Of a stretch of 64,000 nucleotides of DNA, positions 30,301 to 39,400 are shown piece by piece. A model generated the notes under the pieces. The model was not told where the DNA came from, did not search any database, and saw nothing but the letters and a program-made list of their open reading frames with translations. The stretch is from the NCBI GenBank assembly GCA_018644935.1, contig JABGPL010000001.1, positions 1 through 64,000 on the forward strand, read 5' to 3'. This DNA is from Calditrichota bacterium (lineage in GTDB: Bacteria > Electryoneota > AABM5-125-24 > Hatepunaeales > Hatepunaeaceae). Position numbers and translations under genes: made by a program. Every line of letters starts with the position of its first letter. The first letter of the stretch is position 1.

Positions 30301-33130
30301 CAGGTTCCACAACAATGTAAGGCTCTTCACTCATCGCGTTAGCAGTTAACTCGACTGTTGTGTTTGCATTAACTTCAAAGACTTCAGGTCCCTCAACGAT
30401 GTTCGCACCGCACTCAAGCTCTTCACCGGTTGAATTATCCCAGTACATGAAGCTAAAGGCTTCACCGTTTATAAAACCATCGCGGAATTCACTATTCGGA
30501 TCATCACCGAACATCGCAAATCCGAGATCTTCTTCAACATCAACAACAATTTGACCTGCACATACGCCCTGAGATGTGAATGCCGCAATTTCATCACCAT
30601 CAAAGAGTGGCATTTCCATATCCTGAAGTGTCACTATAATCGCTTCCGCAACAATAATATTGTGGGCGATACCAGTGTTCAGCGTGAGGAAATGACTGTC
30701 TGATTCAGAACCCCATCCTTGAATTGGGAAATCAAGATTTTCACGGTCTACCACATTGGTTTCAAGCGTAACAACCGTGTTATATGCTTGTGCAGCAGCT
30801 GGCAGGAATGACAAGTTCAAAATCCTTGCTTCACCCGGTGCAATGATAATCTCATTTCCATCCCAATCGAGATCAAATGCGTCATCACCTTCGATTGTAA
30901 CATTGGTGATTACCAGATTTGCACCACCGGAACTTATTAACTCAAAATCCCAGTTATAGGCTTCACCTACAGGATGAACGCCCATGTAATAATTGTCAGC
31001 CAAATCAATGTCAGGATTGCGTGGTTCAACCACTCCATCACCATAGACATCAATGAAAATGACTCCATTACTTGGATCATTGGAATTAATTGACAACCGA
31101 CCTGTGTATTCACGCTCTTCTGTCGGATTGAAGGTTACAGTGACTTCCATTTGATCATTTTGACCAAGACTGACTTCACCTTCGAAATCGGTTGTGAATT
31201 CGTTAAGGTCAGATTCTATCGATGCGACAACAAGTTCACCAAGTCCCCGATTTCCGAGCATGAATGTCCATTCTGCAACTTCATCACCCTCAAATCTAAC
31301 TTGACCGAAATATCGTCTGGAACGATTCACGAAGATTTCCGGGGGAGGATCTTCAGATACTGCAGCAAGAGTTAAAACTGTAAAACCATTTGCCTGATAA
31401 ACTTCCGCACCCTGAATATATTCTGGAACAGCCCATGCCTCTAATCCCTGATCAGCACTCCAAACCAGATAATTGAAATTATCTTCAACCAGCAGACCAT
31501 CAACAATTTCACTTTCAGGATCGTCACCAAATGCGGTTAGTCCAACACGACCCTGATCATCGACAACGCCGCCACCAACGAGGAGACCGTCATCTTTGAA
31601 GATTCCAACTTCATCACCTTCGACTAGAGCCTCACCATCAAGAGTTGCTTCCTGAACAAGAAGACTATGATTTTCAGCAATAATATACCACTGGAAGTGT
31701 GTACCGCGATCGGCACCACTCACTCCGCCTAAAGCAACGGTAATTTCTGGATTATCTTCATCGTTACTGGAAATTGTAAGACTTCCTTCATAGAAATCAA
31801 CATCTTCTGGAGCAAATGTAACAGAAATAAACCACCTATCTCCTGCCCTAATACGTACTTCCTGATTAAAATCTGTTGAGAATACTTGATTATCGCTCTC
31901 AATTGCTGTGACAAATAAATCATCAGCACCCTCGTTCATAATCGGGAATCTCCAGGTCATCTCCTCACCAACAACCGAGTAACCGAAGAAATATTCTGCA
32001 TCTTCTTCTTCAATTGCAATTATTGGTGGATTATCCCGATTAACACCACGACCATTCAAACGTACTACAAAATCACCGTCATTAGTCGGATCATTGGAAT
32101 GAATAGTCATATTAGCGCCAAAAACTTCTTCAGCGTCCGGTGTAAAAGTAACAGTAATTTGAGAAGCTTCCCCGGAAGGAATATCTACGTCCGCTTCAAA
32201 ATCAGAAGAAAAAGCTTCATCGTCGATGACAACCTGATCAATTGTTAAAGTTTCATCTCCAACATTTGTAACAGTCAGAACCATCGCTCTATTCTCACCA
32301 AGGCGAATATTTCCGTAATTCAAGATTTCATGAGAATACTCTCCTGTTGGAGGAAGTGCAGGTTCTCCGCTACCATTCAGTGATATTTCAAGATCTCCAT
32401 CATTATCGGGGTCATTTGAACTAATGGTAAGGGTAGCAGCCTGAGCACCTTCCTCTTCAGGGGAGAAGGTTACTGTAAACTCAGCTTCTCCATTAGGTGA
32501 TAGGATGACCTCTTCATCTGGGAAATTAACAGAAAAGAATTCAGCTCCGTCCCCTGCAATCACCATTGCATCGAGGACTAAATCTGCGTTACCTTCGTTC
32601 GTTACCGAAAATGCCATTTCTGCATCTTCACCGATTCTGACATCGCCAAAATCAATAGCGTCGGTACTTGCAGCGATTCCTGGCACTTGTTCGCCGCCAC
32701 CGCGTTCTCCACTAAGTGTGAGAACTGCAAAACCATTTCCTACAAAGACTGCTTCACCGACTTGAAATTCACTAGCAACGTCTTCGATTACTTGCTCATT
32801 TTCAGAATCCCAATAACGGAATTCAATTGGGCGATTTGCAGGAAAACCGTTATTTTGGCCTTGTTCAGCCCCCCAGGCAGCAAGCCCCAATGGATCATCG
32901 GGGAAACCTTCAGGTATTATGCCAGCCCCGGCACAAACTCCATCTTCTGTGAAAAGACCAATTTCATCTCCTGGTATGAGTGATTCACCATCCAGGAGAG
33001 CGGCCGTGACAATCATACTCATATTGACATCAGTTATTTCGAACTCGAAAACCTGAGCAATAACCGCAGGCGCGAATGAGAATAGCACAATAGCTAATGC
33101 AACACTAAGCGATAGCCTTTTTACATGCAT
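27329..33130 (-). CDS. Giant secreted modular protein: IGVF modules, ASH/choice-of-anchor-D repeats, cadherin-like repeats, C-terminal T9SS type A sorting domain
   Basis: Start MHVKRLSLSVALAIVLFSFAPAVIAQ with GGGAGG-type SD at 33130; repeated FGDVRIGEDAEMAFSVTNEGNADL / FTPEEEG; VNDPP-type repeats; C-terminal PSYPNPFNPETTINFGVPSKSNVSVTVWNMSGQKV...GIYIIKMQSGNFVAMQKAVLVR. Confidence 0.85.
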   Translation of the reverse strand: MHVKRLSLSVALAIVLFSFAPAVIAQVFEFEITDVNMSMIVTAALLDGESLIPGDEIGLFTEDGVCAGAGIIPEGFPDDPLGLAAWGAEQGQNNGFPANRPIEFRYWDSENEQVIEDVASEFQVGEAVFVGNGFAVLTLSGERGGGEQVPGIAASTDAIDFGDVRIGEDAEMAFSVTNEGNADLVLDAMVIAGDGAEFFSVNFPDEEVILSPNGEAEFTVTFSPEEEGAQAATLTISSNDPDNDGDLEISLNGSGEPALPPTGEYSHEILNYGNIRLGENRAMVLTVTNVGDETLTIDQVVIDDEAFSSDFEADVDIPSGEASQITVTFTPDAEEVFGANMTIHSNDPTNDGDFVVRLNGRGVNRDNPPIIAIEEEDAEYFFGYSVVGEEMTWRFPIMNEGADDLFVTAIESDNQVFSTDFNQEVRIRAGDRWFISVTFAPEDVDFYEGSLTISSNDEDNPEITVALGGVSGADRGTHFQWYIIAENHSLLVQEATLDGEALVEGDEVGIFKDDGLLVGGGVVDDQGRVGLTAFGDDPESEIVDGLLVEDNFNYLVWSADQGLEAWAVPEYIQGAEVYQANGFTVLTLAAVSEDPPPEIFVNRSRRYFGQVRFEGDEVAEWTFMLGNRGLGELVVASIESDLNEFTTDFEGEVSLGQNDQMEVTVTFNPTEEREYTGRLSINSNDPSNGVIFIDVYGDGVVEPRNPDIDLADNYYMGVHPVGEAYNWDFELISSGGANLVITNVTIEGDDAFDLDWDGNEIIIAPGEARILNLSFLPAAAQAYNTVVTLETNVVDRENLDFPIQGWGSESDSHFLTLNTGIAHNIIVAEAIIVTLQDMEMPLFDGDEIAAFTSQGVCAGQIVVDVEEDLGFAMFGDDPNSEFRDGFINGEAFSFMYWDNSTGEELECGANIVEGPEVFEVNANTTVELTANAMSEEPYIVVEPELIEFGPVGIGDAVEAVMTVRNIGGADLIIGSIDTDMQVYDVAFEQDEVVLAPGEEAEFTITFTPASAIGYEGLVAVNSNDGHFPGATLNLAGIGSEYEGFFVHGRSGNNHSILVNEIDIGGAPPGVDDEVAVFTPAGMCAGASQVVDPRRPLGLSAWGDDAETLLLIEGFENDEEMSFRFYDFGAGVDHAFEEVNVLNGGLNWVVNGFTVITLGIENIFSIVPVDRQMEQEGEVIQFDLELANAEGEFNFTWTNQDEFENLDNAEFNFADNVGHFIWQTGGGDAGRYELNFHATNGNVEDRTSVFVEITPVNDPPEIVDQVRQNVFGDDNEFTIQEDAGWVDVVDLDDLFMDPDGDDLEFYPRDNDIDNISHQISRENVYQIMPDANYFGRIDDIIIVADDQRDRDVRNSRSVRNINTEQFTIDFAERSVRSIEIGIAQQSTPRRDEYEEFTFDLIVEAVNDGPVIEAPEGDPDNQLPAYRVAEEQELVIQFTASDADEDALAWVIADEGGLPGGHEFVDNEDGTATFTWTPDLNAGRVEPYTPVFSVEDPGGEAAAIQVWIEVINEDRPPVIEEPADGAEINVDENVELIVAFAGSDPDEGDALTWEMTDNGGLPREAVFVDNGDGTATLTWTPTFNDAREDPYTPEFTLTDEAGVSDAVQISITVNNINRDPEQRQDVEAQAIDEDAGEVQLLDLLAYFSDADLNDQNYMDQLNFELTVNPGELGLSVVDNILNANPAENFNTAGGDPLDVTLTVTDDAGDAPLVAAFTVAVNSVNDAPDAFDQLTPATGSEVSDEENLTFTWAEAVQNEFEQDMVNYTVVFFMEGVDDTVAVGPMAELEAMIPTMDISEGLSIDRSAEATVSWRVWAVDSEFSMVSGNAPFTIILHALDVPNGQESSIPSVFYMNPSYPNPFNPETTINFGVPSKSNVSVTVWNMSGQKVTELIQGDKTAGHYSTVWNANGISSGIYIIKMQSGNFVAMQKAVLVR

Positions 33131-33416
33131 TTTACCTCCCTGTAACTTCTGGTCTTGGATGGTTATGTGGAGCTTTTTATTATGGCTGTTTATCAACCAT
33201 TTAATCCACCTAACCAACTCGTAGATATGTGCGTTATTAATTTTTCTAAATTTTGTCTGAAGAAAGAGTTAAATTATTATCTTCAGAAAGAATGAAAACT
33301 AATTCCTTTTTTCTTATTTGTCAAGTGTTACACCGCTATTGCTTAGCTTGCTAAAAGTATCATCATGACTTAAAGAGATAAGAATAAAAAAAAATGTCTT
33401 TATCTTCATTGTTAAA

Positions 33417-36400
33417 TTACTGAATTAGTACCAGTTTCCTCGCATAACTCCGTCGAGGTGTCGAAACATTCATCATATAAATTCCACTCGGCCAACCCTC
33501 AGCATTGATCGTGATCTTATGCCATCCGGCAGAGTAGTCAGTTGCTTCGATTTGAGCTACTGTTTGTCCTTTCAAATTGATTATAACACCTGATAATCTC
33601 GTTTTCTCAGGTAAACCAAAATGCAGCGTAGTTCGGTTGTTAAACGGGTTTGGGTATATTCGATCGATTACAAACTCCTGTGGTGTTGTTACACTCACAA
33701 TCTCTGAACGAATCACAGAAAAGCCATCCGATGAATAATTGTCATCCCCGTAGAGTACTTTCGTCTTTAGTTGATGTTCTCTGACCTTAGATTTCAAAGA
33801 GACAGACCATTCTTCACCCTCAACGGCACCTTCAATCTCTACTGTAGCAGGGTCATCACCTCGAATAATGATCCCACAGGGATCTGAGGTATAATAACCA
33901 TGCCCAATCAATCGCCCATCATCATTTGAATTCACCAGTATTTCCAGTCCCGGCTCAGGATTAGCTCCATTAATTTCGGTGATTAATAGACTCATGTCAG
34001 AACCCGTTGGCTGCAACTTCCCGTCTAATGCTGGAGTTCCAATTCGATTCATGCCACCATCACCGGGATTATACACCAAATCAAGTGCTTCAGTTACCTT
34101 GACTTTGTATCCCTGTCCGGGTATCAATGTTCGGAGCCCAAAGAATCCAAATTCCGGGACAAGGAATAATCCTGTACCATCCTTGGCAATTTGTATCCGA
34201 TCTAAAATCTCGCTGAATGCGATCCGGCTCTCAATCTCTTCACCAAGTAGATAGCTGATAGCATTCCATCCCAGATTCAGGTGAATCGGTGTATCGGTCG
34301 GTATACGATCACCAATGGCAGTGAAACTCTCGTCCACAGTTACATTTATCTGATATCCACCAAGTGAGTTCCATTCGCCCAGACCATTGAAGTTTTGAGC
34401 AGGCCACCAGAATCTCCCAATTCCGTCTTTAGCGATAACCAGGTTTCCACGGTCATTTATATCACCAAGGACATCAGCAACCATTGGTTCAAATGGATCG
34501 ATATAAATTGACACCAGATTCCATCGTTCGATCAAATCAACCACCTGTCTCTCTGGTAATCCAATTGTCAGGATGATTGAAGTTTCACCCCCAACGCGGA
34601 AAATTCCGGGACCTTCAATTACCTCTGCCTCTCCCTCATATTCCATGTCATCATCTGGTACCCAGACGACAAATCTGAATTGCTCTCCCTGCTGAAAGCC
34701 GTCCTCCGCTTGATAAGCAAATAGCTCACCAGGAGGCATCAACCAACGGTGAACACCGCCAATTTGATCACGAGGTGTGTATACTGCGATCTCGCTGCCG
34801 ACTGGCAATTCTCCCATCCCATATTCAACATTTTCAATCGTTATCGTGTGAAAATCTTCAGTTATGGGCGGATTGTCAAAATGCTGAAATCCATCAATTA
34901 TATTTGCAGTAAATGGTATTGTTACTGCATCATCTCCATATACCCGAACGATAATTTCCCCTTCGTATTCATCCCCTTCTTCAGCATCAAAAGGAACATC
35001 AACACTTAAGGTAAGGGTTAGCTCGCCATCGGGTTCGATCATACCCGATTCCGGATCTACACTCAAGAATCCGAACCTGCGGTTCAGCTCTAATCCGGTC
35101 ATGTATTGCTCACCACTTCCAGTAACAGAGCCGAGTATCCATCGATCCTCATCCCATGCGCCAGTAATAAAGCAACCAGTGGGTGCTCCATCAAGAGTAT
35201 GCACCTGTTCAATAGTACCTTCTATCGGATTTGAACGGTATATTCCGGTTGAACCGTCTTCTTCGAGGTTAACAGCATACAAGAACATTCCATCTGGATC
35301 ATTCGGATGTATTGCAAAACCGTAAATTCCAGTAAGACCGTGTTCAGCCCATTGCACTTGAACTTCACCCTGACGGTCGACAAAATACCAGTCACTGTTC
35401 CACTCGGCTGTCCAGAATCCATCTAATTCAGCATCATAAGCCAAAGCACGGTTTAGCTCAATGGGAGCTCCCGGTTGTTCTGATCTGAATTCACCACGGG
35501 TTGTGAAGCCATATATCCGATTATTTTGTGATGCATATAGGAGCTCTCCGTCCCAAGCAAGATCCCGTAAGCCCCAGCCAATGATTTCAACCGGCTGGTT
35601 GAACGAAGATAAATAATTTCCCTCCCAATCGAGAACGGAAAGTACTGGTCCAGCGACCGGATCTGCACATGTGAGGATGAACTTGTCCTCTGCAAACTCC
35701 GCTCCCATAATACGACTATACCGACCTCTATCTGTTGCATTCCATTCAAAAACAACATCCCATGGATCATCGCGCTGTGGACCTTGACCAGATAATGTTC
35801 TCACCGATCGTCTGTTATTACCGTCATTCATGATACCCGGATTGCTCAATACTCGAACCCAGAATGGGGTTTCCCTATTTGTCTCATTGGTAAGAATTAG
35901 TTCAACATCGAGCCTGTCATTTCCACCGAGGTCAAACTCCAGAGCTTCAGGATCAACAGTAAGCCGTGCTTCGATCAGGTCAACTTCCAGGACTTGAGCC
36001 TCGTTTGCTTCAAGTTCATCCTCTATTATTGTGGGATGGAATCCGGCTTTTGATATTGTAACCGTTACATCTCCCGGAAGGGTGTAGGATAGGAAGAAAA
36101 TACCATTAAAGTTGGTTGTGACGGTTTCCCTTCCATTTGTTACTGTTGCGTTGGGAACAGGTTGTCCATCCTGATTAGAGACGATTCCTGAAATTCTCGC
36201 ATATTCGGGAATTGTGCATCCCCAGAATACTACATCATCAAGGTACCAGCCAGGATAATTGCTGATTAAATGATCAGAGGCAAAAACCCATTTAAATCGA
36301 ACTAATGCATCCGCATATTCGGAAAGGTCAAATGATACTAATTCCCAACCATTCGTGCGTCCTGAAAATCCAGGAGTATTTATCAATCCGGCAACGTTTT

Positions 36401-39400
36401 GATCGGGGTAATCATCAACTGGTACGATCAGCTCCCACTCTCCACCATTTACTGATATTTGCAACTGTCCACCATCGTGTCCGGTTTCAGTTTCCAGAAA
36501 ATGATAAAACTCGAGCCTACCAGATTCAGAATCAACAAAGAATTCCGGGATGGTTGTGATCGACCATGTGACATCATTTTCATACTCACCTTCGTTAGGT
36601 CTCGTCGCGTAGGCAAAATCTCCTGAATGAGCATCATCAGGTCCATTACGGAGGAAATCTGACCTTCTCCAGCTATTTGCTCGAGGTTCAGCATTGAACA
36701 CGGGAGTGTTATTCTCAAAATCAAATACTATCGCCTGACCAAGTGGAATGTGTATTTCTTCAGGCACAGACCTGTTTGGAACCTCATCAAATGCTACTGC
36801 CCCGACGGTGTGCCAACCATCCTGACCTTCTTCAAGTTCACCTTCCCAGAAAAGGACTTCAGGATCGTTAATTATTGCTACCTGCTCCCCATCAACGTAC
36901 AATTCGCAACCCGCATAATCGACACATCGACTGAAGTCTGCGTTTATAAACGGTGGTTCCCAGGTGATCGTATAACTCAACCCGTCAATTTCAACCTCTA
37001 AATCTTCCACAGGTCCGGGAGACATGTTAGCCACTCCAGATACTTCAATCCCGTCGAATTCTTCTGACTCCTCTACATCTTCAGGATTCGGGAAAATGGC
37101 TCCTATTGAATAGATATATTCAGTATTTTCATTATCTTCATCATCACCATTTATCTCATGAATCCATTCGAATTCACCCGGGTCAAGAGGTGCTTCCAAT
37201 GCGGGGATGCGCTCATCACCATTGTGGATGTAGACCATAAAACCAATAATGTCATCTCGTTGTGGATTCCGATAGTGGGTATACCCTCTGCTCCAATCGA
37301 ATGCAAGAGACGGAACTCTACTTCCAGGATAAGCAGGATTTAACAAGACAACAGAGTCAATGCTATCCTCAAGAACATCCTCATCACCACCTGGAATATG
37401 CCTCACCTGCCGTCTGATGAGACGTTGCTCATCTTCAAATTGGCTCCAAATTACAACCCCTACTACCTGATCTCCGGGGATTTGATCATATGCTTGCCAT
37501 TCCCCACTGAACCGAACAAAACTCGTTCCATCATTGTCATAAGATTCATCAAGTCCAACAGCCTCGGTACCCCATTCGTCCGGGTCCTGACTCCATCCAA
37601 GGTAAAACGGACCTTCCATGAAGCGAAGGGTTGGCTCATCAAAGGTATTCAGAGTATCCCATCCGTTACCATTGTTTCGCATTCGATCCACTAACTGGTT
37701 CCTGAAAATCTCTTCTCCGGGCAAGCCCGTCTCCGGATCTTCTGTGAAAATGTGAACTCTATAATCATTCAGACTACCATCAGGCCAACCATTGTTTCCC
37801 CCAACCGGACCATTTCGGCGGGTAGTATAAAGATCGAGACGACTGATATCAAATTGTCCTTCAATATCAAATCTAGTGGCAATAATGTCGTCGTCTTCCT
37901 GCAAATATATGGCATTGGAAACAACACCGCTGTGCATTTGAACATTGGAGAAATCACCTCCAAGACCCGGTGGCAGCCAATGAATGACAATTCTGTCATC
38001 GTAACCACCGTTGGTATGGACTGCACGGATACTAGCGCGGTCATCCATCTCAAAGTCGAGTGCAGTATCATTCTGGTTTTCAATAACCACATCAGCAACC
38101 GTCATTCTCGCCCAATTTTCACGATAGGCTGTGACATCATAGGTACCGACAGGCAGTTCCATGAAAAATTCACCATTCTCATCGGTAACTTCAGTAAAGA
38201 CTTCGCGATTGTCGCCCAAAAGTACTGCGATTATCTCAACGTCTTCCAAAATTTGGTTTTCGCCATCAATCACATAAACCGACGTAACAACTCCGGTTAG
38301 ACCTCCCTCTTCAGCCGGGAATAAAGTCACCTCTAAATTCTCAATCACTTCATCCGGTGCAAGTTGAATCACATCACTTACAAAAGGAATATAGCGGGGC
38401 TCATTGTCAACTTCTAGAATGTAATCACCAGGCGAAAGCCGTGGAAATGAAAACAAACCATCCTCGTCAGGAATAGCTTCTATTCCCGCTTGAGCAATAT
38501 CCTGTCTGTGTAAAAAGACTGTAGTTAAGTTGTGAAGCGGTTCATCATCGTCCAATACCACCGTACCATTTAAAGATGCTGCGCCACCCTCAACGACCAA
38601 TTCACAATGAACCTGATGGATTGTCCCGGTCATTCTGTCTATTATTTCAATTTGAGCCATCCGGACTTCATCAAACAGGTTTTCAGATTTGAAAGTAACT
38701 GTTAATTCTGTCTCAGCCCCCCCAGCAAGATCACCTGCTATTGGTGTGACACTTATCCAACTATCATGAGGGTAAAGCTCATAGAGTTTAACAATATCAC
38801 CATCCTCACCTTGAATTAGTGCCCCAACTACGTAAGAATGCGTATCATACAGGTACGTAACAAACATACCACCACCAAATCCCTCTCCTTCTGCTGCGGT
38901 TTCAATTTGACGCGCCATCTCGCGAGTTTCGGGATTATACCGATATATTGCTGCTCCACCGTTTTCTGATTCCTGATTGTGAATATACAGATAAGCTCCG
39001 TCCGGATCAGAAGGATTCCACGCCATACCTGTTACGCCAGTCAGACCGTGCTGGAGATTTCGGTCGAGAATATTGCTGTTCCTGTCAACCTTATACAAAC
39101 CATCATCCCAGTCTCCAACCCAGAATACGTCCTCATCGGGAACATACGCTATCGCTCGATTTATTTCGAGTGGTGCTCCGGTGAATTCTCCTCTTAATAA
39201 GCCAGATTCGCCGCTCATTTCGTAAATTCTCTCATCTTGCGCCCCGTACACAGATGTACCGTCGTAGGTTAAGTCACGCAAGCCCCATCCAACAATTCTA
39301 TTTCTATTTATATCTTGTGAAACATGTTCAATGAAGTTTCCATTGCGGTCATAATGATAAAAGCGACAGTCACCACTCTGAAAATCACCCGCACTGGCGA

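Noticed and set aside
33257-33286. CTGAAGA...TCTTCAG inverted repeat between two giant genes
   Set aside because: Short 7-bp A/T-rich stem with a 16-nt loop and no T tract; too weak to call a terminator.
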